From Eumeta japonica (lineage: Eukaryota; Arthropoda; Insecta; Lepidoptera; Psychidae), in contig BGZK01000021.1 in NCBI GenBank assembly GCA_005406025.1, positions 186,001 through 250,000 on the forward strand: DNA of 64,000 bases, read 5' to 3'. The notes under the pieces are model-generated. The model saw only the letters and a program-made list of their open reading frames with translations, made no database searches and had not been told where the DNA came from. The translations under genes and the position numbers were made by a program. Below are positions 10,881 through 23,018 of the stretch, piece by piece. The stretch's first letter is position 1; the number at the start of each line of letters is the position of its first letter.

Positions 10881-11760
10881 TTTTATTTAAAAACTACAAG
10901 ACGTATATTGGTGAAATTTATAGTATAGGTGTCTTGTATAAGCCGCTACTTAGTTTGGTGTTCAAATAACAAAAATAACTATTTCTAAGGGGAGCACACC
11001 ACACATGTAACAGAAGCAGAAAAAAGTTTTATGTGGCACACATTTCGACAGTTTTCTTAAAAACACTTTGAGGTTTTTAGGAAACTTTTCTGATTACGTG
11101 AATTATTTCGGAAATAATCGCTCTGAAAGTTGCGAAAATTGTGCCCGCACCCTCTATTTTCTAAACCGTATGTCCAAAAAATATGAAAAAAATGACGAAG
11201 GTAACGCTTAATAAATACTTTTAAAGAAAAGTATTTTCAACATGTTCGCAAAGTTTTTGAGTTATTGCCGAAAAACTGAGCTTCTCAACAAAAGGATGTG
11301 AATGCCATGAAGATGCGCTCTTTTGCTGATTGATGTAATTTAGATTACATTAGTCTTATAGTAATATTCGACATACCTACTTTTTTTTCTAGTTATAGGC
11401 GACTAGAGTGCTTATAACTATTGTGTGCGGGAAACGTGGAAAAAGTGTCACAACGTACTTTTTTCATCTATAATGCCTTTTTTTTGTAATAATGGGTTCA
11501 GAACCCTATAATGAGCATGGTCCGATATGCTCTTGGCCAGTTTCTAATATTCATTTTGTTATATTATTATCAGGGATTATATTAAAAGACAGCACACAAC
11601 TGTCTACAAAAAATATTAACCCTTGAAATTAGGAATTAGAAATTCTGAGCACATCCTCTTCTTAAACAATCATTTTACTACAGTTGGGCATTTTCGGAAC
11701 AACATTAATGTTTTTGTAAGTATATGTAAGGAATGCAGAAAGTTGTAGAATTCTTTTATA
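10881..11760. other. AT-rich DNA, no gene seen
   Basis: There is no frame of interest. Short segments such as aggttttt and ataggcga look like old repeat but could not be assigned. Confidence 0.4.
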
Positions 11761-12130
11761 ACATTTACAGCAAGGGGCAAACCAGCACCCGAGACACTAG
11801 AGAGGAGGTGTTCACCGCCGCCCATTGACACTCCTGTCAGTGTCCAGACTCCAGAAGTCCAGGGGAGTAGGATATAAGGAATAGGGTATCTGACGGAGGG
11901 AGCACTAGGCCGCCCGAACTTTTAGGAAGAAAGTCTGATGAAGGGGAGAAGTAAAACACCGGACTGAAAGTAACGCAACACCGGAGGCTACTTTGTTTCG
12001 TTCAATATGACATAGAAAGAAGAATAAAAAGCCATAACACATAGAACGTTTCGTGCTGCAGCCAAGTTGGCCACAGGATAGCTGTACCACATAAAAAAAC
12101 TTGCCGTCAAAAATATAGTTGTCCATAAGT
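11761..12130. other. GC-richer unassigned block
   Basis: The stretch from aaggggcaaaccagcacccg to ccaagttggccacaggatag is GC-richer than its surroundings. It has no long frame; a 73-codon minus frame lacks features. It is possibly an old retroposon body. I cannot assign it. Confidence 0.3.
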
Positions 12131-12379
12131 TCTTGAGCTATCCTAGCTCAAAATTTCGAAATGATCTTTGAGCTCCCACTCTCGAGCTCAAAGCGTTCAA
12201 AAATATGAATAGCAGCAAATTTAGAACAATCTAAATGTTATTTCAAAAAACACATTTTTTTAAATTCAATTTCTCAGATTTAAGATCAACGTTTTGGTAA
12301 GTCTAAGTTGAGTGAATCGCTTTTGAATTGCGCAAACTGCGTTACGAGAGGTTAATTCATTCGAAAATCATGAGAGGTT
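12131..12379. other. AT-rich DNA with a small dyad
   Basis: A short inverted repeat at about 12168-12194 (tttgagctc, 7-8 nt spacer, gagctcaaa) is the only feature seen. Confidence 0.4.
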
Positions 12380-12390
12380 TACACACACAA

Positions 12391-12418
<28 letters not shown>
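12380..12418. repeat. (AC)n microsatellite
   Basis: A nearly uninterrupted AC dinucleotide run, with a single interruption by aaac near its start. Confidence 0.95.
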
Positions 12419-12423
<5 letters not shown>

Positions 12424-13545
12424 AGCACAATACCGCACGCACTCATTTTAGTTACCATCGCCGATAAGAAGAGAGGTACGCAAGTATCTCAAGTAAGTCA
12501 GCTAAACTAACTTTATGCTGTTTCAGGGAAGCGAAAGCATGTATATGCTATAAGTATGTAATAGCAGGCAACAGAGCTGAACAGCTGAAAAAGTTTGCCT
12601 ATTCGGTTAGTTTGTCTATCAATAATCGTAAACACAATAGAGGTAGATAAAGGAGAGTTATTGTGAGACAGTACTGTGTCGCAGTAAGTGAGTGGTACCT
12701 CTATCGTTGTTATGAATATTAAGTGTGTCTTACAACAAATACGTTTGGCTATTCATAATGGGGTTTGTATTTTACACTTACGTATGGCAAGGAAGTTGGG
12801 TACGGCACAAGAAATATGAAAGTAGGTCAGATGTAATAGATACACGATCCCTGTATAATATGGATGAAATTATTTTAAAAGGTAAAGGTAATAATAGTGA
12901 TATGATAGAATGGTGTGATTTGAAAGATGATGCATTGAGTAGAGTAGAATTCGTATCTAGTTGTAACTGTCTACTACGCAATTACTGACATCTTCGAAGG
13001 ATTTATTCAGTTTTTTTTTTTATTTTATCAATTTCGAACATCACGAAAAATGAGCTTATTTTCAATATTTATATCGTCTTTCACTTTATGTATATATATA
13101 CATTTTTTTTGGAATGTAACGCAGTAAGCAAATAATAATTAAACATCGGTATTGTTTCACAGACTTTTTGGCTTTCGCACGGTGGGTAAATTTAAACCAC
13201 CCCTTGGTCCGTCTCCTCACTTCCGAGAGCATGGTTTTAATTAAAAAACAAAAAAGGGTGGCGTCGAGGGACGCCCGACAGAAGTAAAGCTACTACGCAT
13301 TTTTGGGGAAAGTAATTTTCGGTGGAAGTATATATTTTATTTTGTATTCAACCAGCTTTCTCCCGAGGCCTGTCCTGCGTGGGTACATAATGAATTCCTT
13401 CGTTATTGAACCCGAATATGGAATAGCAAAGACAGGGTTATCATTGCCCATCCGGATATGTGTTAATATGGAATTTTTATACCCCCAAAATTACCATTTT
13501 TTTTTTAATTAGAAGTCTATCGAGTGTCAAAGGTATAGGTTTTGT
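12419..13545. other. AT-rich DNA, no gene seen
   Basis: A plus frame at 12725-12988 (87 codons) has an N-terminal hydrophobic stretch (YVWLFIMGFVFYTYVW) but an opposite-strand frame of similar length and no conserved motif, so it is not called. A GC-richer patch at 13160-13300 contains gtggcgtcgagggacgcccg. Confidence 0.4.
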
Positions 13546-13860
13546 GTTTTAGAGTTCCGTAGCCATAGGGTGTCAACGGCACCCTATTACTAAGCCTCTG
13601 CTGTCCTGTTCGTCCCGCTATCAGCAGGTAATGAACAGTAATAGGTATTCAGAGAGTGTAATTCTGTTGCTGTTTTAACAAGAAATAATAAAAATAAAAT
13701 TAGTTAAAAATTCAAGGGTGCATCCATACAAGAAACGTGTTTTTCTTTGCGTTTATCGCTCGATTTTAATAATTGCAATAGTTAAAATTACTGTGGTTGC
13801 TACAAAAAAAATAATAAAAATAAAATATTAAATATTAAAAAAAAAATTGGCTTAAAAATC
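13546..13860 (+). repeat. 'ttccgta/ctgtctgt' family, most complete copy
   Basis: Parts are in order: tagagttccgtagccatagg with caccctattactaagcctct, ctgtcctgttcgtcccgcta, ttctgttgctgttttaacaa, aataataaaaataaaatt, then catccatacaagaaacgtgt and tttttctttgcgttta. This order matches what I know of the family. Confidence 0.65.
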
Positions 13861-14750
13861 CATTCAATAATCTTTTCATGCCTAGCTTTAGCTGAAAAAA
13901 CTCCCTAGTTGTTTTTGGAGTTCATTTAAAAAAAATAATATTTAAACAGGTTTTTGTAGGCGGTTTAAATTTTTTTTCGAAAATTTAATTAATTTCATAT
14001 TTTTTTAGTTATCTAGTAATTATAAATTTATTCAACTACCTCAATCGTGGATCAAACCATGCTTGATAACATTAACATATCCTTTACTTTTCTATGGAGC
14101 ATGAGGAAAGGCAATGTTTCCATCTCATTCTTAGAGCGAAACTACCAAATTATACTTGTACAAATTATATAAGTTATTCTTACTCTTTATGAAATGAAAG
14201 TTCTATAATTCACACAGATCACATTTTTGTTCACTTCAACATTACATTAATTCTCTATATTTCTACTGTTATCGTTACAGAGTTCCGATGTTCTCCTGTA
14301 AAGCTATTACGTTGGAATTATATAAATGAATAAAAAGTTTATATAGGCGGGTTTAATGAGTAATTTTGTATACTAAGTTTTATTAATATCCTTTGAAGAT
14401 TACTTTATGTCGATAAATAGCAGTAATAATCCCTAACTCCTAACCGTTTGGAGTGTTATGGCTTCCACCTTTAGCACAGCAGCTTCAAATATTGACGACC
14501 AGACGCAAAAACTTGAATAACTAAAAAAAGGGGTCAGCGCACATCGTAAGTACCTGTAATGTTTGAAGGCATCCCTCGATTTCCCCGGATCCCATCATCA
14601 GATTCTGACTTGGTGACTATGGGACCACATCGAAAGTATACCCATTCAAACAAAGCAAAGTTTTTAAATCGGTCCACAGTTGACGAAGTTATCGCTGAAC
14701 ATTTATAAACAAAAAGTATATACCGACGAACATAGAACCTCCTCCTTTTA
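13861..14750. other. AT-rich DNA, no gene seen
   Basis: Poly-A and poly-T stretches only. The minus frame at 14534-14776 (80 codons) lacks recognisable features. Confidence 0.4.
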
Positions 14751-14830
14751 TTGAAGTCGGTTAAGTAGGTTCCCATACGAGAAACTTGTTTTAACGGCGT
14801 TTTTGTTCAATTTTAATTTCTTTAAATTGA
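14751..14830 (+). repeat. 'ttccgta/ctgtctgt' family fragment (end)
   Basis: The stretch cccatacgagaaacttgttt followed by aacggcgtttttgttcaa corresponds to the 3' part of the family. Confidence 0.4.
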
Positions 14831-15250
14831 ATGTAGTTTTCCTATTGTTTGCTGGTACGAAATCATTGTTAGCGAGTCCTGCTATACACACCGATTTTTT
14901 GAGCAGTACACCGATCAAACTTACAGGACACCACACTTATTTTTTGTTTCGCCTAAAAAAAAATTCAACTCAAGAGAAAACAGTTTTTATCAAAGCAATT
15001 TTACGTTTGCGCATCATTGCATTTTCACCGGTTTAAAATAATTGCATTTAGGAAGACGTTTAAAGAGATGTATGGAGCATTTTTTTTATATATGATATAA
15101 AGATACTAAGCTATAATGTATATTACAGCTTATATATATTTAAGTTCCCGTTATGACGTTTTAAATTTTCATAATCTGGGTAAATACTGTTTTCAGTCTG
15201 ATGCTCGAAAAGCGAATCTGTGCGCTTGCGCGTGTGTGTCTCTGTATATG
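14831..15250. other. AT-rich DNA, no gene seen
   Basis: Overlapping short frames lie on both strands without support. Confidence 0.4.
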
Positions 15251-15253
15251 TTT

Positions 15254-15292
15254 CGATCTTTCTTTCTCTCTCTCTCTCTGTCTCTTTCTAAA
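15254..15292. repeat. (TC)n microsatellite
   Basis: A pyrimidine tract, ctttctttctctctctctct and continuing, interrupted by one G. Confidence 0.9.
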
Positions 15293-16164
15293 TTTTACAT
15301 ATAGCTCAAGCATTATTAATCCGCGGTCATATACTTTTCTATTATACAGATAGCTATCCATAAATAGATTGACCATTTGCAGTGGTGCTGTAAGTAAGTG
15401 CATCCTATATGATATCGTAACAAATTTCAAAATTAGATTTACCATTCTTTTGTACGAGAAATAAAGTATATTAAGGTCGGAGAACTCAATGAAACAGTAT
15501 TTTAAAAAGAAAAAAACCTTTTTATCTTTTATAGCATAAATGGTTTTTTATGCTTCTTGTGTAATTTAACGATTTACCATAATTTTCAAAATGTTTATAA
15601 GCCTCGTCAAAAGTTAAACGAAAATCATAATAATCAAGGACTAAAACATTAATGGCTGTACTGCGCACGGTTGTAAAGTTGTATACCTGATAAAATGAAA
15701 TGAAGTGCCAACATTAAATAATAATTTAATTTCAAACTACATTTCATGAAAGTCACGTCATATTTCAATGAACATTCCAACTTTCCCCGTTCCATTTAAC
15801 CGTCGAACAACCGAAGTTTAAAATCAATATCTAGTTATTTAGGCACTAAATTATCCTCCTGAAACTCATTAATAGAGTTTCGGGCGATTTATATAATTAA
15901 CGACCCGCGAATCACTAACAAAAGAAAATGGAATTTAACAATTGATAACTTCAATTGATATTTATCGTTTAATATAATTAATGTGAATCAACAGTACAAA
16001 ATTATCGTTTAATACTTGAATTAGTTTAACCATACGAGGGTACCAAATATCATTATACCTCCTAGGGATATCTAAAAGAATATTATAAGGTAAATCGACA
16101 TTTGGATTGGGTGATAATGTTGAAAAGAACTTATAAATGACGTATTTCAATTACCTACCTAAGA
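15293..16164. other. AT-rich DNA, no gene seen
   Basis: No repeat or gene is seen. tatcgtttaata occurs twice near 15963 and 16003. Confidence 0.4.
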
Positions 16165-16198
16165 AATGAAGATATTTTTGATTTGATTTGATTTAATT
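16165..16198 (+). repeat. (TGATT)n tail, possible LINE 3' terminus
   Basis: tttttgatttgatttgattt follows gaagata. Pentamer tails of this kind end lepidopteran LINE copies, but no coding was recognised upstream. Confidence 0.35.
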
Positions 16199-19100
16199 TC
16201 ATGGTTCTGGGTATATGCACTGGCCACAAATACGTCGTATAATATAGATCAACAACAAAAAAATAGTTATCACTTTCTTGCAAAATATACGAAACGGAGA
16301 ATGACACATTTTATGGATTACAATAAAAAATGACAACATTGTCGTCAGTGGAATAATAAAAATGATAATGCCTATTTGAATAATAAATATACTAATAATT
16401 TGATTACGATTTGTCATTTCACCATTTCTCAGACTTAAGAACTTCCATTAAAGAAATAAAAGAACTTGTCAAATTCCTGTCTTCCACGTCCATAAAAACG
16501 AGAAGAAGTTGGTACTTGGCGTCGCGTGTATGACGAGCACTTTTCAGAAGCTGCTTATAAATGGTGTCATAAAATACAGACAACAAGTCCGCCCGACTGC
16601 AAGAAGAAACATAAATTTCACTGGTCCCGCTGTGTTTCATTGGCGTGTGACACTACGATTTTTCACAACTCCTTAAGTATTTGTATCGTTAGTACGTATT
16701 CTAATACACAATTCCTCTGGTAACTTAAAGTTTTTGGTTGCGTATTCACTAAATATTTATCGCGAACGTGATCGGATTTAATAAATTACATCTAGAAGAC
16801 GCACCTGTAGTGACTGTTATTAAATGAGATTTTTAATTGTAAAACATTTAATCGTTCATTTAAAGAGAATATAACCCAATTATTGATCCACATTTACATT
16901 ATGGTTTATTGTATTAATACACTGTTTAATCGTGCACTACAATTTACAAGTTTGCTGCTATATGATGCATAGATTGTAAACAAGAGCATGCCATAGAGAT
17001 GCCATTCTCGCGGTACCGAATTTGAATGATTATTTATTTTGTACGATTGAGTATAACAATAATAAATCTTAAACAAGTATTGATATTTACGGTAAATAAA
17101 ATAATAACAGTTCGTTTGTAAGTTACTGACTTTTTAATTATTTTCAGAATTAAAATCAATATTAAGACTTATAGTGCATATAAATTCAGTATCAAGTATA
17201 AAGCCATTACTTTACTGTTTTACTGTAGCCATATCACTCCCGTTATTTTTCCAAGTAACCCGTGTAAATAATATATCCATACAGCCATATGGGACCATAC
17301 ATCCAAATGTTATCATAAGTGTTTAAAACCTATACGGAAAACACACATTGAATCAATATTATCCCTTATGAATCCCATCCGACGCCCAAAAAATTTTGGT
17401 GTTTGACCATTCCATTCTGTCACGACATTTAAAAAAAGGTTTTGTTTAAAAAAAGGCTATAGTTTTCAGGCTAGCCCTTGGGTTATTTCAGACGAATGAA
17501 CCTTTTTCGATGCGTAGATTCCGACGCAATATATACCTCAGCCGTTCAAACTGGTAAGAATTGATATTTTCAATCTGTTCTATGAGTTACAAACATTCGG
17601 TGTTTCTCATCCCATTAGCTGGTCAATTTTGTAAACTTTAAACCACTCAGTCGATATGGCTATGACTTCATATTATGTAAACCGAGGGCGCACGGCGGGC
17701 AAATCTTATGGACTCGATATCATTTTGACGAGCTCCACACGTGTCTGCTACACTCCAGCGGGCGAGTTGAAAACTAATTTATATTATTAAGTAAAAGCAG
17801 AAAGCTGTTAACTTCAGTTCTTTCCACGTATTCAAGAAAATATATTTCTCTAAGTCTCGGTTTGAATGATGCAACCTCATTGCGTTCAATTCTATGTTCA
17901 ATATGATGTTTATTTAAAACAATTTATTTGTCTGTTTATTTACCTAAGCTAAAACTAAATACGCATTCACAATGTTTTAACGAACAAGACTGTTTAAATC
18001 GGTTACTTATCCTGAGTTTGATATTGTTGATCCTACTGAATTTTCCAATACCTTAATTATTCCCTAAATACAACGCATGATCCTCTCTACTTTTGTACCT
18101 TATTTGTCTAATGAGTGAAGTGAAATGAACTCATGAAACCAGCGAGCTCATTCGTTGTTGGAATTGTCATCATCGCCATTTTCGAAACCAGCGACCTCTC
18201 TTGAGTGCCCCAAACATTATTTATTGATGTACCCCATAATTGACTTTTGATTTTCGAAATTTATAAGTTATGAGTAGACATGGTGCCGGGAATTGCACTG
18301 TAAATAGCTATTGATTTTTTTCATCTGATGGAGTGTTGTAAAAAAATCTGATCAAAAAAGCTGATACTTCGAAGTCTTCAACAATTGTTTTACTGTTTTC
18401 TTTTTTGCATTATAAAACGCAAATGAGCATGTAAGCTGCTTGACAGTGGTTATCGCCACTCAAAACACTCACAATCCTAAATGAATCGTTTAGGGAGGAA
18501 TAGGCTATCTAATGAAGGAGGAGAAAATGCCACCGGATACTTTTAGAAAAAAAAGAAGGAGGGAAAGTGGATCACCGGAACTCTCACTCGATGAACGATA
18601 CGCCAGTATTTTGGGACAATGTAATATATCACCAGTCAAGCCAACCCATTTTCATTCAACCGAGTTGGTTACTACATGACCACATGTAGTAGCTACCACA
18701 TGTTTTGTTTTTGGTCTGAACTGAAGATTCTACTTTCAGTTTTGTGGATTCGTCCGGAAGGAAACAATCACTGGTGAGTTTAGGTTCTGGTTTGGGTTTG
18801 GAATGAAGGAGTATACGATTTTGGCAATGTACAGTGTATCATTTCATTTACACCCACCTAATCTATATAATTATTGGTGACACACGCGGTTTTAGTATTT
18901 TATAGCTTCTTGGTTTTAGTATATTGGCCTTTTATCTAGTAAAAAGTTTCTTGATATCTAAATGATCACGCGAAATTTTATATATTTAATTCATACTAAT
19001 TCATATATTTTTTGTTTAATCAGCAGTAACCTAAAAATCTCCTTTTTAAATTGGAATATATTGTGAATTGTATCCTCTTTGGTGCGTTGAAATCACAACA

Positions 19101-19233
19101 CCTTAGGTATTTTTATAGGTGGCGCCATAACATTTCTCGTTACCAAGAACTAGGACTGTATTACACGAAGAAACAGTGTATCATCTGCTTCACAACTAAG
19201 AACTATAACTTAGGGAATTACGTCTTCTGTTAC
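16199..19233. other. Long AT-rich stretch without a supported gene
   Basis: Two consecutive minus-strand frames (16419-16640 and 16199-16417) abut; the second is hydrophobic but AT-driven, and neither is recognisable. GC-richer patches lie at 17670-17770 and 18480-18680. A small dyad, actacatg/catgtagt, lies near 18673-18692. Otherwise nothing is seen. Confidence 0.4.
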
Positions 19234-19820
19234 CTTAAATAGCTTAAAGTGATAGTCCCTCGACGTGATATAAAAAGATAAAAAGGCACGAATTTTTTCA
19301 ACAAAAAGATATCATACCAAAGCCCTTATTTGGTTCTACGATGGTTGGATACTTAAAATATTGGCTAAAACGTGTGACTTTATACTTCATTCTATTTTTT
19401 GTAAAAATAAGGGATACTATTGATACGTCATGATCTTGGACCACAGTGAAGATAACAGGCGTGGGAATAGCTATTAGGCGAGATTATTTTAAAATTAATT
19501 AATTTCTTATAATATTTTATTTAAAAACCGGAAGTCCTGCAATTTTCTTTATCAATTTAATTCTGTAATAACATAAAATACTATTAGACGTGTTGACTTA
19601 TTAAAGTAACGGACAGCTTATACAGACAGTTACATAATACACAATTGCAATGAATAACAAATTCCTTTCCAAGTTGAAAATTAATGTACGTCCGAGTGCT
19701 TCCTATGAATGTATGACAGCGATTATACTCAAAAAGTCGATTAGTTAATTTACGCGGCCACATCGTGACGTAAGGTGAGTCTATAAAAATCAAGATATCT
19801 ACGCTTTAAACTAATTATTC
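19234..19820 (+). repeat. Inverted repeat arm 1 (587 bp), MITE-like
   Basis: This arm is the reverse complement of 23019-23611, at roughly 90% or better by eye with a few small indels. The homology stops sharply at cttaaatagcttaaag on the outer side and ctttaaactaattattc on the inner side. These two ends are themselves imperfect inverted repeats of each other (ttaaatagcttaaagtgata versus ttaattagtttaaagcgta after reverse complement), so each arm could be an independent MITE. No transposase is present. Confidence 0.85.
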
Positions 19821-20755
19821 ACGAATTATGCACGAAAACTCAAATCACTCTAGACATTTGAGACGAGTCATATCTCGTAACGACTAGTCTCATTAGACAA
19901 TCAAACGTATATTCATATTATATGTTACATAGATAAGACGATAGTACCTACTATTGCGCTATTTATGCCAATGTCTTATGTATACGCAATTCTTTATTTT
20001 TCAGTAACGAATAAGCGTATTCGATGGATGCACACGTGTCTTTTCTCAAACAATTTATTTTTGTCATCGCTGTGAACGACCGGTTCAAAGTATGTCGTTC
20101 ACGTATTAATAATTTTATACATGACGAGCGACATATTTATAAGTGTAAAACATCAAATGATTGTTCGACATAAATATGAAGTCTACTTCATACAATGTCA
20201 CGCATTCCGGTCGATGTGGAAAATCCATTTATTATTCATAAAAAAGTTAAAAGTGCAAAATCTGACTCTCATACTTTTGCTAAATGCTCCATACTAATGT
20301 AACAAAGTCTAGAATTTTAAGCAGCCCTAAAATTGTCATGCGGAACTGGACCAGATAAGAAAGAACAGGTCAACTCCCAATCAGAATTTAAATTTTAAAT
20401 CTTAAACGATGATCATATTGGATACTTAGAAAAAGCAATCCCTGTCAATTCTTACGATACGAACCTATGGTAAAACTGATCACTTTTTTTACTAACTGCT
20501 AAATGATAATGTTTAATAATTGGATGACTTTCAAGATTTCAATATATAAATTTATATTATTAATACATTTCAAAAGCGATCGTAACATTGTTTTCATGTG
20601 AATCGCATATCAAATAAAACTAATATCTTATGCAATATATAAAGAGTAGTGTTTGAACTTCGTAGCTGATAATTAAAGTCTTCCATATTTTTTAATGAAT
20701 TACTTTTAATTTTAACTAAAAACAGGTAAAACAGTAACGATATACATATATGCAT
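19821..20755. other. AT-rich DNA between the inverted arms, no gene seen
   Basis: No open frame with protein-family features and no transposase fragment. Confidence 0.5.
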
Positions 20756-20807
20756 GCGTTGCGTGTGGCGTGCGTGCGCGTGCGTGCGTGCGTGTGTGTG
20801 CGTGTGC

Positions 20808-20845
<38 letters not shown>
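20756..20845. repeat. (TG)n/(CG) compound microsatellite
   Basis: Alternating purine-pyrimidine over about 90 bp, first tgcg/cgtg mixed and then pure TG. The 106-codon minus frame crossing it is an artefact of the repeat. Confidence 0.95.
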
Positions 20846-20853
<8 letters not shown>

Positions 20854-21469
20854 GAAATATAATTATATACACAATTATCTTAATAAGTTTTATCAATTTC
20901 CGCATTAAAATCAAAGAATATTTTATTAATTAAAATTAACAACCATCAGTCGCTATGTGACGCCAAATTTAACTATAAAAACCCGTATTATCAAATAGAT
21001 ATGCTGGAGATAAAATATTCCTTATTCCTTTACTTGTTTAGATTTATATTAAAACTTATTTAGATATTTTTCAAAAAGAACGGTTTATTTCATATTTATA
21101 TTTTCATTGCAAGTGGCGAAAAGAACTTTAACACATAATTTACACTTTAACATAACATAAACCTTCTTTCGATATCAAATGAAACTACTTTCATCATTTA
21201 ATACTATTTAATCCGATATATTACAGAACAGCATAATGGACTCAAACTTAATTTGTTTATTAAAAATACATAAGGGTGTTGTCAGGTTTTTATGAACCCA
21301 TCGCATCTAGATACTTTTTATTCAGATGTAATTGCGATGCAGGCCGGAGGCTGTGGAGGACCGTCATCATTAATTGCCTAATTATCATCAATTATATCCT
21401 CTGGTGGTGACGGATCGAGGTGCACTCAAATTTTTTTTTTCCCTTTTGCGGCAAGAAGGGTGAAAAAAT
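20846..21469. other. AT-rich DNA, no gene seen
   Basis: A partially self-complementary stretch near 21350-21410 (ggaggaccgtcatcat ... tcctctggtggtgacgg) is the only structure noticed. Confidence 0.35.
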
Positions 21470-21630
21470 GCATAGCGCACACCCGCACGCCCACGCACGC
21501 GGGTAGTGTGGGGCTGAAACCTACTAAAAACGTCCCCCTAAAGTTGGAATGATTAATCGGCAGATGCTATTTAGCTAATAATAGGTTCACCGGACGCGGC
21601 CGGACAACACGCGGAGGTGCCCACTGCGCG
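21470..21630 (+). repeat. 'ggggctgaaaccactaaaaa' repeat, copy 1
   Basis: gtgtggggctgaaacctact, aaaaacgtccccctaaag and a GC-rich end (accggacgcgg, ggaggtgcccactgcgcg) correspond in order to 28973-29095. It is a short dispersed repeat, probably a SINE or MITE. Confidence 0.6.
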
Positions 21631-21660
21631 TAACATGCTCTATGAACGATTCCTTAAGGA

Positions 21661-21705
21661 TAGGTTAGGTTAGGTCAGAATAGGTTAGGTTAGGTTCGCT
21701 TAGGT
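21661..21705. repeat. Short interstitial TTAGG-type tract
   Basis: Nine consecutive 5-bp units stay in register: three TAGGT, cagaa, three TAGGT, tcgct, one TAGGT. (TTAGG)n is the usual insect telomere repeat. A fragment this short and decayed is interstitial, not a chromosome end. Confidence 0.8.
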
Positions 21706-22020
21706 AATTACTTTTCATTTGACTTTAATCTGAATCATTTGTCAATTGCATGAAGTCAAGCTTCGAACTCACTATCCGTTTCGTAAACAATGCCCTTAGT
21801 AATAAGCCACTCGGTAAGTAATATCAAAACAGCTATCCAGTTTTCCGTGTTTGAGGAATATATCGATTTTCATGTACCAGTATTGGTAATACGTGCCGCT
21901 AATACCTTCGGTCGAGTTCGAAAAACGTAAACACAATTTATCGTCGTGATAACAGAAATCGTGAGGTTTCGCTCTGTGCGAGAATAGAATTCTAAAAATA
22001 TTCGCTCAAACTTGCCAAGT

Positions 22021-22048
22021 GCCTCATCTAATTGATGTTAGATGAGGC
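22021..22048. repeat. Perfect 11-bp-stem hairpin
   Basis: gcctcatctaa and ttagatgaggc flank a 6-base loop (ttgatg). No T-run follows on either strand and no gene is adjacent. Confidence 0.85.
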
Positions 22049-23018
22049 CTCGAGTAAGCACTCCCATCGCAAAAGTCTAATTTTTCCTCTTCCCAAACGA
22101 ACTCAGAATAAGAAATCTCTTCAACTTTATATATTTATCAGAAGTGGCATGTATTACAGAAATCGTATAAAACCAAGTTTCGAATATATAAAGGATTTGA
22201 TTAGGAAAAATGTATGTTTCATTACTGATCAATTGTTTATAAAGCAAAATATAAGCAGAAAATTATTTAAACGTAAGATATCAGTGCTCTGGGGTGCGAT
22301 ACAATCCTCAGGAGACATCATCAGGGGTTGAAGAAGGTAGAAATGATGTAATGCCGTAGTTTTTCATCGTCGCAGTGGGCGGTTCGTCACTGACAGCAGT
22401 ATGTGGATATTTTGAAGACGTATCGTCACTTTGTATGCTTCGTTTCTAAGCATCATAGCGATCTCTGTTCATCGTTAATAGGAGCACGTCTTATGAGAGC
22501 CATCAACATCGAAGCAGTGGGTGAATAGAAGAGCGTACGTATTGTCCCGGCATTTAGACAACGAGAAGGTACCGTGGCGGTTTTAATGGGTAAGAATTCG
22601 ACACGAGCTGATTATCCGTCTCCGGGTGCCGAGCACTCATGAGGATTTCCGATGTGAGAAAGAGGCCACTTCACTTATAAAACTCCATAACCTTTGGGAG
22701 AAGAAAGGTTCTTGAGCAGCAACCACGCATTGAATATTGCAGCGGAGAACGACTTCCACTGAGTGGATTTTCTATCAGTAAGCGTGGCGGGCCGGCATCG
22801 GTTGGTAGATATTCTGGTATTTTACGTCACCGGGATCTAGTTAGGAAGCTTATGTGTTGATTAGTGAACATGTAATAGTTGAAACAAAGGAACGAAATAA
22901 AAAAATAAATTCGGTTACCTTTTAAATAACTTTTTTAATAATAAGTATTTACTTTGCTATGACTATAGTAGTATAAGTAGGAAAAAAGTTAAATAACCGC
23001 TGTTAAATCTTTTCAAAG
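22049..23018. other. Unassigned, partly GC-richer interval inside the inverted pair
   Basis: A 99-codon plus frame (22032-22331) is not recognisable. From about 22330 to 22850 the composition is balanced, with phrases such as tccgtctccgggtgccgagc and gtggcgggccggcatcgg that look like an old retroposon body without an intact frame. Confidence 0.3.

Noticed and set aside
18660..18700. Small dyad actacatg/catgtagt as a regulatory operator
   Set aside because: Eight-base arms in AT-rich DNA are expected by chance at this scale and no gene is near.
20594..20914. 106-codon His-Thr-rich minus frame
   Set aside because: The repeat part is the TG/CG microsatellite; the flanks code for nothing recognisable.
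21661..21705. Chromosome end
   Set aside because: The tract is only 45 bp, has decayed units and unique DNA follows on both sides.
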